Of a stretch of DNA of 64,000 bases, positions 49,165 to 61,491 are shown piece by piece (positions within the stretch are counted from its first letter, which is position 1; each line of letters begins with the position of its first letter). The notes under the pieces are model-generated. The model searched no databases. It worked only from the letters and a program-made list of their open reading frames with translations, and was not told where the DNA came from. Position numbers and translations under genes: made by a program. The DNA is from Iris pallida (lineage: Eukaryota; Streptophyta; Magnoliopsida; Asparagales; Iridaceae), in contig JANAVB010031417.1 in NCBI GenBank assembly GCA_029216955.1, forward strand, positions 16,141,555 to 16,205,554, given 5' to 3'.

Positions 49165-51840
49165 TCATACACCACTCAGAACAAGTCTCGTCCTCGAGAC
49201 TTTCCTGAAGGCAAACCATCCTACCATTTCTATGGCCAAGACTTAATCGTACTCACTCCGCCTACGCGTTTCTTCGATTCTGAGCCACGCTCGCACTTAT
49301 CGCTAACTTAGTCGTAAGGCACACCAATCGTTCAACCAACATTCAAACTCGTCCCAATTCAATGATCGTACTACCATCAACATTTCTTCGAAACTCACGA
49401 TCTCAAAATCCTCGACACTTTCCCGTTCCTCAAGTCTCGCTTGATTTAACGTATCACTTAGTTGGATCGCACATATATTCCAGGCGTCCCCAAAATACAT
49501 GTATTTTAGCCAAGCCTCGTGATAGAGAATCCGCCATCACCACTCGAGTCGGATCGTACACATATTCGGGTGTCCCTGATATACGTGCATGTCAACCGAG
49601 CCTCATGAGTGGTGCTTCCACTATTTCCTATCGCTTCGCACTCGGACGTCTGCCTAACAGCTAGGCTATGTCTTTCCGTCAGTACTGGAATCATAGTTCC
49701 CAACGATATCAACACTGACCCCATCCTAAGGTCAAACCAAATCGATGGTACGAGGTTTTCTATCCAAGCTCACATTACTCTGATTTCTAAACATCGAGCA
49801 TCGATTTCCTACGCATATCCCAATATTTATCGCACGGGGTCCGAGTCGTTCAGTAAAGCCATCCTACGATAAATCACGTTTCAACTAATTCCACGTCGTA
49901 TCAATATCGTTCGTTCATCAAACCGTTTCGTATAGTCTATCTCTTTGAACACGTTCGACATAATCCGCCTATCAATCGTTCCAAGTCAAGCACGCTACGA
50001 CACATTTCATCGCTAAACCATAATTCACATATCATATTCCCTAAGTCATTAATCCTAATTCACGTAATCGATCACAAGGTCGTCTGACTTAACAATATGT
50101 TGCGCCCCGATCTCACGCGAGTCAGATTATCTACGGCGGGCACGAATCACCATGCACGCTCCCATGAGATAATCATTCTTATCGAGACGTAACTCTTTGT
50201 TTTGTGTCTAGACTAATTCATTCTCGATGTGCGGATTGGATCTACTCAATCCTCGAGTTTTATTCAGTCATCAATCGCAAGTACTAACATCCTCGAGTTC
50301 TTCTTCGCATCAAACTGACAAGTCAGGACAATCAAAGTTGCCGCATTCTGATTTTTCGAGTTCGATCATTCCTGCGACATGAATCACCATGTCAGCGCTC
50401 ACGCGGAACAATCGCCCCAAATCCGACGTAACGCATGTGCGAGGCTAGAGTTGCGCTCGCACAAGACAAGATCGTCGACGTTGTGGTTATCAACGTAACC
50501 CTTTTATCCAACATTCGTCCCAATCAAAATCCTAAGTATTGCATCCATCAGAACGATAACACTTGCATAATCGTCATTCACCATATCAGAGTACCCCTGA
50601 GTTATCGCATATCGATCTTTTATACGCCTCAATACCATCGATGACATGCGTAACCTGACGATCTTCTTTTGCAACAAATTTCGAGTCGTACGAATGATGC
50701 TAGCGTCCGACTGGATAATCTCCTCGACATTCAAATTCAAATTCGATCATTACCCCTCAAATCGTTCACAACATTAATTTTCTCAAACCCAATTTCACGT
50801 ATCGTTCATCCGTCTATCTTAAGTCATCGACCAACATATTTTCTCAACTCGCATCATTCCTTGCTAACTCAATCATCGAACGACGTCCATTCTAACCCTC
50901 AGAGTCATTTTCAAACATTCGAATCAAACTTTTTCATGTACGCTATCTTTCCGTCGTGCTAACTTTTCGTATACGATCCGTATCAATTTCTTCAATCAAG
51001 TCATCCATTTATTTTATCGTTTAGAATCTCCATTCAACCATTTCATAACTCGTATTACCATTCACAATTCGTCCGAACGATATCTCGTTTGCGACTTTCG
51101 AATCATGACCAACCAAGCGCTACTCGTTCTAAGGCTTTGCGATATCATCGCTTGCCGACATACTCGTACTATTCGTAAATCCTCTAGTTTCGTTCGAACA
51201 AATTTCTATAACGTCCATACACCACTCAGGGTCAAGTCATTCTACAAATCCTCAAAGAGGTCATAATATTCACAATCGACATGTTCAATTGTGCGTTTGT
51301 CCGTTCCTCAAGGTCTAAGAACCATTTCTCGTGTTCGCTTTAGCGTTGGTCAAGTAGCGTCTCTATCAACATACGTTTTATGTCTCACTTATTCCCGTCC
51401 GAGCGATACTCAATCTCGCTTGCAACTCGTTCGTACCAGAAGGTCTACGTGCGCGATATTCGGCACAACTTAGCCAAAAAATCGTGTGCATAATCATCCC
51501 GCATGGACTATACTTTGACTTTGCATGCTCATTTGCTAATGTCGACGTAGGACTCGTTAGGCACGCACGCGACTTGCTAACTTTAGCACGTGTTTCCTAT
51601 CAACTCAAGGTCGGCACCGTTCGGCCCAAAGGCCATCACCTATCGATGCATTCGATTGAACACTTGTTCGAGCTTTCTAAAATATTAGACTTATTGTATG
51701 GACATCCCGTAGGAAAATTGAGAGAGAGCGCACCAACGATATCAATATACGGAAGCAACATTTCAGAGTTTGCAGAAACAACGGAGTTAAAGTATTCAAA
51801 CGGTAGTCCAAGGACGTAAAGTCGTGCTCTGATACCATTA
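49165..51840 (-). mobile_element. Element 4 interior, no recognisable coding sequence
   Basis: The region lies between two matching LTRs with a PBS at its right end. Next to the 3' LTR the minus strand carries GAGGACGAGACTTGTTCTGAG, a typical tail of plant gypsy pol genes. Elsewhere I find no gag, protease, RT or integrase motif; open frames are under 160 codons. At 2.7 kb with 2.4-kb LTRs it fits a LARD-like non-autonomous element. The sequence is strikingly rich in TCG/CGA. LTR-end-like sequence occurs inside at 50100-50470. Confidence 0.8.
51826..51837 (-). promoter_or_regulatory. Primer-binding site, initiator-Met tRNA type, element 4
   Basis: Minus-strand TGGTATCAGAGC, three bases (TAA) from the LTR end. 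It is the standard PBS of many plant LTR retrotransposons and complements tRNA-iMet. Confidence 0.93.
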
Positions 51841-54268
51841 TGTCACGCCCCGCTCCCGTAGGAGCGATCGTCCTCGCTAAGGCATGATGCCGCACGAGCC
51901 TAGATTGCGCTCGTGCAAGGCAGTTTCATAACGGCCGATTACATCGACGGCGACGGGTCGTCGTACAAAAGTCCCAAGCAGAAATATTGAAACATGCAGC
52001 AAAAATTTAGAACAAGCACACATGAACACAAGTCATTCAAAAGAAGCTCTTTATTGATATTGAATACAAGATTACATTTTTGGGCGCAAGGCCAAATTAC
52101 AAGTCTCTCGTGCTCACTTTTCTCTCATTTACAAGTCACTCTGCTCTCTCTCATCTCTCGATTACAATGCTTGAGTCGGCGGAAGCTTCGGAAGACGATG
52201 TCCATACATTATGTCCTGTATAAGTCTTCGATTCCACGCGGCTACACGCTTCGAGTCGCCAAGGAACTTCGTGCCTCGACGCATCCAAGCGAGCTCCGCG
52301 CCACGAGCTTCTACCTGTGCTTACACATGAAACACTGTGTGAGTGTCAGTACTCAACTGTACTGGTGGAGTGAGCTCCTCGCCCACCCATACAAAACCGA
52401 TACATTTATTTTACTTTGTGCAATACAAGCCCTTTTTACGATTGTCTTTCTAGTCTTGCCTTAGGATCGATTTTAGGACCGACGCCTTGGTCTATTTTAT
52501 GTCTCTAAACCATCACCGTGCCTTTGCACCAATAACGCACTCATACTTTACCGCTAGACCTTCTCGTTCCAATAACGTCAACTTATCGCCTCGTGCTTGC
52601 CTTTCGTGCCATACTATGGGACGTAACGACTCGGTCGTGCAATGAACTCGATTTGTGCTTTACCTCTGAGGCAGTGCCTCCTCGCTAAGTCTTGCCTATA
52701 CTTGTGTTGTGACAACGCGACCGTACCTCACATCTCGAGGTCGTGTCCAGCAACTCAACATGACTTAACCAAACTTGCCCTACGGCCCTTCTCTCTTAAC
52801 TCGTAACGACTAACACAACTTGTAGAACCGGTGTTGAGAACTCAAGTACGACGCCATATCTCGTGGCAAAACACATGTCTTTACGTATAACCAAATCTTA
52901 GGCTCATATTACCTTGGGTGCATACCGAGCACGCTTTCCACAACACATCGCATACCTTGCTTACGCTTCTTCTGTTACGACCGACACCGTGCATGCGGAT
53001 TCGCTGCGTAGCATGCCAATTATCTATATGAAAGGCCACTGGCATGACAAGCCATCGCGGACATAGCTCGGGTAGGCGGCGGGTCCTTCGATGCAGGTAG
53101 CGAGCCCCATGGAAAGCCCCCGACTACCCTCACGCAATGAATCGTGCGCTGCTATAACGTCTACCCCCTAGGATGACTGGGCCCGGTGCCCCGGTGTATA
53201 ACCAGTCTAGGCAGAAATCCTTGTCGACAAGGTGTCCAATGACCACGCACCTACGAGACATCTAGACTCACGTAAATGTATGGCCTAATTTGTTGGTACG
53301 ACTGAAACTATACTTAGCAACTCATGCTCTGAACCACACTTTGCATAACGTGCATTGAGACCGCGAGACTCCCAATCGAGGGACCGCCTCGTACATCTTA
53401 ACGTGGATAGGAATGCGAGACTCCCAACCGAGGGACCGCCTCGAACCTCTTAACGTGGATAGGAATACGAGACTCCCAACCGAGGGATCGCCTCGAACTT
53501 CTTAACGTGGATAGGAATGCGAGACTTCCAACCGAGGGACCGCCTCGAACTTCTTAACGTGGATAGGAACGCGAGAGTCCCAACCGAGGGACCACCTCGA
53601 ACTTCTTAACGTGCATAAGATCGTCTCATACTCCAATGTATTTCGTGCGACACTATCGTCCAAGTCACACTCTATGTGACGAGCCTTAAGACCGTGGGCA
53701 CAAATGGCTATATGCAGCCGTAGAACCGTGGGACCGTACATACGCTCAACTTGAACAACCAAATTCTTTGGGTACCTAAACTCATGCCGTAAGCCGTGCG
53801 ATACAACTTAGCTCGTGGGACGATCAAGGCTACGCCGAGCCTTGCATTCGAAGAAACGTGCATGCTTTATCGAGCATCCATGCGGGCGACGCCTATGACT
53901 TAGGCTAACTCTTAGTTTGTGACGAATACCAACTTTCCTTCTCCCAAGCCACGGGACGAAGGATCGAGTGTCATTTTCAAAGCACGCCGTACACCAACTC
54001 TAATCCGACCGTAGGATATTTTCCATGTTCTAAACTCGATTCGACCGTCGGGATAATTTTCTTTAGCTATGTGGATTCGTCTCTTTTATTATTAAGCCTA
54101 CTTGTACAAGTTGAAAACACGCGATTTATTATGTGAAGGCTAAGATGAGGCAAGTTCACCGAAACTACCCCACCTGAGCGATGTCTTCGAATCGCCGTTG
54201 GAAGGCCAAGTCCGAATGTCGTCGGCATTTCGATTCCTCCGATTGACTTCGCGGGACGGGACACTACA
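51841..54268 (-). mobile_element. LTR4: right (5') LTR of element 4, intact
   Basis: It starts TGTCACGCCCCGC and ends GGGACACTACA, 2428 bp. It is the reference for the fragmented left LTR and a relative of the solo LTR at 15015-17118. A likely transcription core on the minus strand spans 52224-52050. The 5-bp flank GCCGC (54269-54273) should recur at the far left end of element 4, off the window. Confidence 0.93.
53365..53620. repeat. 52-bp tandem repeat, right LTR4
   Basis: Five copies of the same unit as 48261-48516, with independent substitutions. The same copy number on both sides implies the array existed at insertion. Confidence 0.92.
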
Positions 54269-55061
54269 GCCGCTCACCGCTGCTACCGCCGCCGCTGCCG
54301 CCGCTACTGTCGCCGCTGCTGCTACTGCCGCCGCGGCTGCTGCTGCTGTCGCTGCTAGTACTGCTGCTGCGGCTGCGAGGATGGGAGAGGGGAGCGGAGG
54401 GAGCGGGCGGTGGCGGAGGGGGGGAGCGGATGCGGGGAGAGGAGGAGGGGGAGGGGGAGGGGACGGTGGCGGAGGGGGGGAGTGGAGGCGGGGAGGGGGG
54501 AAGCGGCGGCGGTGGCCCCGGGGGGAGGTAAGGAGGGATGTTAGAGGAAAGAGGGAGGAAGAAGACAAGGACATTTTGGTCCAAAAAAAAGATTTTTGAC
54601 GAAATCCGTCCAATGTGGGGGGTGATGTACATTAATGCAAAACAGTGGGGTGCACCCTTAATTCGGGTAAACAAAGTGGGGCAAGTCAAAAATTCTTTAA
54701 AAATTAAGTATGCTTGTTTCTTTCTTATTTTCTGTTTAAAAGAACAATGGCAGCAGCTGCATTAGCTTGACCAAGTTCAGTAAGCTCTTCTAAAGCTTGC
54801 ACCTCTGTTTACATGCCTTTGTTATCTTGCTCCTTTTGGTACAGATCGTACAACTGTTCTAATACGCTTAGGTTCCTATTTGTTGCGTCAATCTTCTTTC
54901 CAAAGCTTAACTATTTAAGATATACACTTCTATAATATAAAGCACAGTGGGTTTTTGGTCCGACCTATGTGCTTTGGTTCAACGATGATGAAAGGACTAA
55001 ATTGCCCCTCTCTATATAAGAGATGAGGAGGTCCCATGTTGGGTGCGGAGCAACCGGTTGT
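54269..55061. other. Residual flank between element 4 and element 3
   Basis: Not assignable to an LTR. The first 260 bases are CCG/CTG-rich, then G-rich, giving Ala/Pro-rich frames on the minus strand. The middle is AT-rich. A TATA-like CTATATAAG (55012-55020) lies 41 bases before LTR3. It may be old host DNA, possibly a GC-rich 5' exon, or a further unrecognised element. Confidence 0.5.
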
Positions 55062-58000
55062 TGTCACGATCCGTTACCCAAATTGTTGGGCCGGGCCGAG
55101 CCATGTCCAGCCTACGCTTGGTTAAAGCGTAGTAAGCTGTTCTAAGAATAGACAATAAAGGATCTAAGCAGCTAACAGTTCTAAAATTATATTTAAAGTT
55201 TATCACAACACAACATCTATAAGCGAAGGTAAACAAGTACAGACTTAATAATACACTTCCAAGTATCTAACTGGAGACAAAGTCCAGTATCCAAATATAA
55301 GTACAGACAAAGTCTAAGTCTCAAAACACAAAAAAAAATAACTAAGCAAGGTTCCCTGCTGGGGCCTCTTCTGGAGCTAAGGCCAGGTCCTCAATGCAGT
55401 ACCATAATATGTAACGCATAGCGTTTCCTTCTCGAAAAGTGAACCTACAACGTTATCCTGTCAGGACGGGAGCAAGTACAACCTCTACAACTAAAGTACT
55501 GAACATATAATGAAAGAGATGTACAACAAGAAACATGGTATGATAAGTCTATAAAATAGGAAATACTGGAAAACATGGCCTCATGGTACAACTGGGATCA
55601 CAGTATCATAGTAACATAGGGAACATGGCATATCTTGGTTTAATTGGTTCTTTTTAGAAATGACAACATATAGTTTAAAAGTTTAAAATCGTAGTATGTA
55701 CGTGAATCGGTCAATAGGTGAATAGGATGTACAGCGGTACATATCAAGTTTTCTGGTATGCACATACGTGCACGAAAGGCATCGGTGTATATCCATACAC
55801 AAACGCGAGATCAGAACATACGGCAAGGTCACATATAGAATATCATCGAGCGCGGTAAGTACATACGGAGAAGGGGGTCATGTTCACGTACAATACTAAC
55901 AGTTTCCCCTTAACCCGTTATTTAAACATGTGAGAGATACGAGAACAGTAAAAACATATGGGAGATACTGGGAGCAGTATAAGCATGGCAGGTACTGGGA
56001 GCAGTATAAAATATGTGAATACTCGGAGCAGTATATAGTATAGTGAAACATGTACTGAGAACCAGTAAGAAGCATGTGAAGATATAAGAACTGTCCTAAG
56101 CATGGCAGGTACTGAAAGTAATACAACATGTGAAGACATAACTTGCTACCTCAAGGATCAATATTTTAACAGGGTTAATACATGTTCTAGCATTAAAAGA
56201 CAGTAAATGAGTTTGTAGATGTACTTGCCTCGAGCAAAGCAAGAATACTAGTACGAAGATATAGATGTCCGGTGTCCTGTCAATAATGATATACAAACTC
56301 AGTTCTAAGCTATGTTCAATATTACACTAGTGGTGTGACACGACTCTTAACTGGATACTAGCTAAGGGGGGACCTAGCATAAAAGTCTAATGTGGAGTGC
56401 CACTATAGACAAACTAACTTCCTAGGGTCTTTACACTAGTGTAAGGGGTGATCCAACACTACAATAACTCAAAACAACACAAAATATTGCAAGTCATAAT
56501 TATTCAATAATTAAATCAAACTGTACCCTACGTTCCAACAATTTTAGAGATAGACAAAAAGCTTAAATATACATAAAATAAAATACCAAAATGATCCTTG
56601 TTAATTATAGAAATTTATACTAATTTTTTTGGAATTTATAAACCTTCATAAATATTTATTAAAAATCAGCAAACATATGAATCCTGAAAATGAGTTCTGT
56701 TTTCCTTTTTTTATAAAATACCAAAAGTAATTATTAAATACTGGAAAAATTATAATAAATTATCTAAATTAACATAGTATTTAAATACAATTTTTTCCAG
56801 ATTTTTACAGCAACTAAAAAATATATATAAATTCAAAAATAGAAAGTAACAATTTCTGGAAAAATAATTAATTACAAATTAAGAAAAATACATAAGCAAC
56901 ATCTACAGATGATGTCGGATGATAAAATAAATATCACCAACGTGTCCATAATGGTCAAATTAGCTAGGATAGCCTACCCATAAGTCCAATTTAGACACAG
57001 GGGCAAAATAGTAATTTTGGATCAAAATAATGTCCGCCGTTGGACACACTTTGTACCGAAAAACGTGTCGAGATAGAAGTCTACAAAACCTAGCAAATTA
57101 TATGTCCACGAATCCAGAATGATGATACGAACCCAACGGTATGTCCGAAATAGAATTCTGATGTGCCGATTTCAAAATGACACGTTGACGTGGACACTTG
57201 GAATCCAGTTTGCACCGAAATGCATGCCAGAGCAAATATCTTCAAAACTCAGCAAATTATCTGTCAACGAGTCTAGAATGACGATACGAACTCAACGGTA
57301 TATCCGGAATTGGATTCCGATGAGCCGACCTCAAAGTGACCCGTTGACTCGAAAAGTGGGACCCACTTTGCACCGAAATGCGTGCCAGGGTCCACGTTCT
57401 CCAAATCAAGCAAACTTTATATGAAAACATGCCAGAACGACGCCACGAGTCTAGTGGTGGTGTCAGAAATTGAATCCGGAGTCCCGGTTTCAAAAATGGA
57501 ATTTAACAAGTGCAAATTAAAGAATTCGGACGGCCAACTTTGACGTCGAATTCGACCAACCGAACGTGCTTATAATGAAACGAAACCTAAAGGAGACAGG
57601 AAGAGGGTTATACCAGCTGCGCACAGGAACTGGTAGCTTGCCAACCGGAGCTGCGACGGCGGAGTTACGAGCTGACGAAGTCGGCATCACGAAACTGTCC
57701 AAAAACAGTTCAATTTAAAACGTCAACTAGGTGGCCAGTTTTGAGGTATCAAACGACGAAATTAACGGACGAAAATTGACAGGAGTGAAGATGGATATAC
57801 CAAGATTCTAACGGAGTAAAAAGTTCGCAGATCCAACGGTCGGATCTCCCAGAAAATGTGTACGAAGTTACTGCGACGGGACGCGAATTTTGAGTTCTAA
57901 AATCGCGCGCGCCGACGGGATTCCGTTCAAAACGCAAGAATAGGCTATGCGTCGCGCCGGGGAGGATGGCGGTGGCCCATGGGGGTTCGCCGGAGGTCGC

Positions 58001-58583
58001 TGGACGGGTGGGGTCACCGGGGTGGCGGTGGTTGGCCGCGCGGCGATCGCCGGCGCCCGTGGCCGCGTGCACACTACTGCGCTACGGCTGCTGCCTGCTG
58101 CCTGCTGCAGCTGCGGCTGCTGTTGTGCTCGCGCACGGCGCGGCGGCTGCGACGATGGCCAGCGGTAGCTGCGGTGGCGTGTGGTGGTGGGGTGCGGAGT
58201 GGTGGTATTAGTAATGGTGATGGTGATGATGTTAATGAGGATGAGGAAGGAGGAGAGGGTGGATGATAATGAGGGTGGTGGAGTGGTGGTGAAGTTGTGA
58301 TGGTGGTAATAAAAAAGGAGGCTGGAAATGGGAGGTGGTGCTGTCGGCCATGGAGGGATAAGGGAGAGTGTACTGTAGTGAGAGGGAGAAAGAGTTATGT
58401 ATTTGTGTGTGTGTGTTGTGTTGTAAAAGAGAGAGTGAGAGAGAGAGTTTGAATTAAGATATTTAGAGAGAGAGAGGGGGGTATGAAGTCGGCCACACAT
58501 GGGGGGGGGCTTAGCTGGTAGGTGTGGGAGTATTGTGTAGGTGTAAAAGTGAGGGAGAGAGAGTGTGTATATATATATATATA

Positions 58584-58640
<57 letters not shown>

Positions 58641-59479
58641 ATAAAAGATATTTAAGAGAGAGAGAGGAAAAGAGATATTTTCAAAATAGGAAAAACAGAA
58701 AAATTATGCGGGGTATTTGGACAGTCATGAAAGAACAATATGGAGCTTGGGTTCGGGTTCGGTCGAGCCGGGTCGGGTCGAAATCTGACAGGGTGCAATA
58801 ATTAAATTGAAATAGGTATTTATGATCACGGGAAGATAAATAATATGCGGGGACTCCAATAAATGGGACACAAGCATCATGTGGGTAGTAGGCTTCGTGT
58901 GGGCCACGTCCATACTTTGGGGCGACTAGGTTGGGTCGATGTCGGGTCCCGAAATTAAATCGGAAATTAAATCAGGTTTTACGGTAGATAATAAATCGGC
59001 CTAAATTGACCCGAAAGTTGTACGAAGAAATAGAAGCACAAAATGGAGTGTCTGAGTGGGACACGAAGGTCATGGGTGAAGAGCGTCTCGAGTAGATCAT
59101 TTATGAGAAGTTGGTTCTCCGAAAACGACTGGTCTTGTGTTCCTAAATTAAAAGTCACGATAACGTGCAAACGATGATCAAAGATAAAAGTGGGAATAAT
59201 TATTCAATGATTAATTGGTCTAAGTTGAGCCGAAGTTGTGCGATACAAAAAGAGCACAAGGGAACGAGTTCAAGTGGGACAGGATATTTCAAAACGAAGA
59301 TAGTCTTGTCTACTTCAAAACCCATGAAGAGAGTTTACAGAGATTGGCATCCATGACGCTCCAGAAGTCAAAGTCACGGGAAGGTACATCAATGATCAAA
59401 ACAATTAAATAATAAAATATTTATCAAAATTAATTTATTCAGAAAATTTAAAATAGTCCTAAAATTCAGGGGGCTTACA
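55062..59479 (-). mobile_element. LTR3: left (3') LTR of element 3
   Basis: It starts TGTCACGATCC and ends GGGGGCTTACA, 4418 bp, very long for a plant LTR. The first 2.5 kb aligns almost base for base with 61492-64000, with roughly two to three differences per 100 bases by eye. The 3' half holds a GC-rich block (57900-58200), a GA-rich zone, a TA run and an end shared with the solo LTR at 12581-14378. Confidence 0.9.
58568..58642. repeat. (TA)n microsatellite in LTR3
   Basis: TA runs broken by single C and T changes. Corresponds to the longer TA tract at 13348-13540 of the related solo LTR. Confidence 0.92.
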
Positions 59480-60835
59480 TCCTACCCACCTTACAAAAAT
59501 TTCGTCCTCTAAATTAAAAATCATCTAATAGGTCAAACTATAACATGTAGCTGCTCTGGCTACGATGCCCAATCTGCTACCCTTGTAATCATCTCTTCTG
59601 TTTCTCTTTACAATCTTTTTGGTTCAGGTTCAACAAAGGTACTTATATCATAAACTACGTCATATATCCTTTAAAATCTTCCATAGCAACATGGAACCTT
59701 TATGTATACCCTAAACTATAGGTCATTCTCTGGGTATGTTTATAAGCCAACTATGCTTAATTATCAACCATATTTTCAACCTCAATTGTAAATACTTGAT
59801 TTCCTTATCATATCCTAAGTATCCTTATTCTATCAATCCACAGGCCCTTTGCATTATTTGTCGTCAATCCTTTCCTACAGTTTCTTCTTGAAATTATATG
59901 TTCAATATTTATCCTTGGCATAGAGCCTTCTTCTTTTTACTCAACAAGTCCTCCGAATATAAATCCTCGATTTTAAACACCCGATTTATTAGTTACCAAA
60001 GTACATATGTCTTTGCCTTGTTCCTTGTCTTTTTAACTGATATCTTCCTGATCTCGTACGCAATACGATAACTCATTCTAATTTATTCTATACCATTCCA
60101 CATATCGATCTACCCTCTAGTCACATGTAATTAGCTATAGATAACCAACCAAAATTCTACAAATGCTAAATCCTCAATTTGTAAGTACATGATTCGGATC
60201 CTGATTCTGTAATCACAACAATATAATATCTCATTATTCCATCTTAGATACCCTATCATCAAGTCATACTATCAATACAATCGTTCTTAATGGTTTCCAA
60301 GTCTGCTACAGTCAGTCATCCATACTTGTCCTATAAGCTTAATCTAACCAATTCCTACGAAAAGTATTTATCACAATCACACAATACATCTATAGTTACA
60401 CTGCAGAATCAGTTAACAAGGTTTTGCTATTTCGGTTGCTTATCAAATAGAAGGTAACCAGGCCTAAGACTGGGTCAAGCAATCCATAACAGTGTCCAAA
60501 CAAGTTAAAGGATGGAAAGTTTATCGGAATATCTCCAAGAATGGTACGAAGACAACGGGATACATAACGAGAAAAATTATCTAAGAAGTTAACGAAAAAG
60601 AGTTTAGTCAAATCATAGGAAAGATAGAACACAAAAATAATTATGTCCAAAAGAGAACATGAAAGCATTTCTATTGGAGAGTCCTAGAGAACCTATAATC
60701 CTAGTTGTAGATGTAGATAGAACAGAGTTAATCAAGACGGGGAAGAATGATAATAAGAATTTATTCTTGCTCATTCGGTCATAACAAAGTAAACCAAGTT
60801 AAGATATGATCTGATAACCATAAACGTCTTCCTGA

Positions 60836-61075
60836 AATCATGTTGCCAGAATTTTTGCCACACCAGTAAGCTTAGATGCAATAAACGATAGAGTCATAAC
60901 TAAGGTATACTCCCCAAAATCATATTATCTAGAATCCTCGCCACGCCAACTGGTATGGCTGCAAAAAAATCTAAATTCTATGAATAGGATAGTATATCCG
61001 AAATCAGGCTCTATGTTTTTGTCATATCAGCTAATATGGCTGCGATAAATTCTAAACTCCATAAATAAAGCAGAC
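60836..61075. repeat. Degenerate ~85-bp tandem repeat in element 3 interior
   Basis: Three diverged units carrying AATC(A)T, then GCCA(C/T)(A/G)CCA or similar, then (T)ATGGCTGC(A/G)A. Copies start near 60836, 60925 and 61000. Confidence 0.55.
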
Positions 61076-61466
61076 GTTTACCTTATCAGGATATATCATA
61101 ATTCGATCCACAAAATTTATCACGATGCAAGATCAAAGTCAACAACGAAAATCAAGAATTAATTTCAACAACGAATTTAGAGGAGAGCAAATAAAACAGG
61201 TGAAAACAGATTTCGAGATAAGATTAGAGTGAGATCCTCAGGGGTCATCCCAAGGGTACTATCCTGGTCAAAATTGTAACCCACTGAATTTTAAGCAAGA
61301 TACTAAATATAGTAAACGGTCCTATGCTGTGATGAGTTTCCTATGTTGCAATCCTAGAAATCCTCTAGGTGTTCTAAATGTTATTCCTAGTGTTTAACAA
61401 GTTGCCCTAGATCCTAATTGCAGGCATGTTTGGTACAATAACGTAACCAAACAACTTAAGTCTGGG

Positions 61467-61482
61467 CCTGCATGGGCCACCA
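61467..61482 (-). promoter_or_regulatory. Primer-binding site, tRNA-Ile(AAU) type, element 3
   Basis: Minus-strand TGGTGGCCCATGCAGG matches 16 bases of the sites in elements 1 and 2, again 9 bases from the LTR end. Confidence 0.78.
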
Positions 61483-61491
61483 CTAAAAACA

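Larger units (their letters stand above)
59480..61491 (-). mobile_element. Element 3 interior with PPT, no recognisable coding sequence
   Basis: The PPT TAAGGTGGGTAGGA (minus strand, 59493-59480) abuts the 3' LTR after GAGGACGAAATTTTTG, as in element 2. The 2.0-kb interior is AT-rich. The longest open frame is 90 codons (60396-60668, minus), hydrophobic and unlike gag or pol. This is a LARD-like derivative that would depend on a relative for proteins. Confidence 0.82.

Noticed and set aside
52212..52224. TATA box in LTR4 on the plus strand
   Set aside because: The aligned copy in the solo LTR shows that the promoter orientation is minus here.
48261..53620. Regular 52-bp repeats considered as CRISPR-like
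   Set aside because: Units are contiguous without unique spacers and lie in plant LTRs.
54140..54689. Ala/Pro-rich frames on the minus strand
   Set aside because: Low-complexity CCG/CTG repeats; one frame crosses the LTR4 boundary, so it cannot be an old gene.
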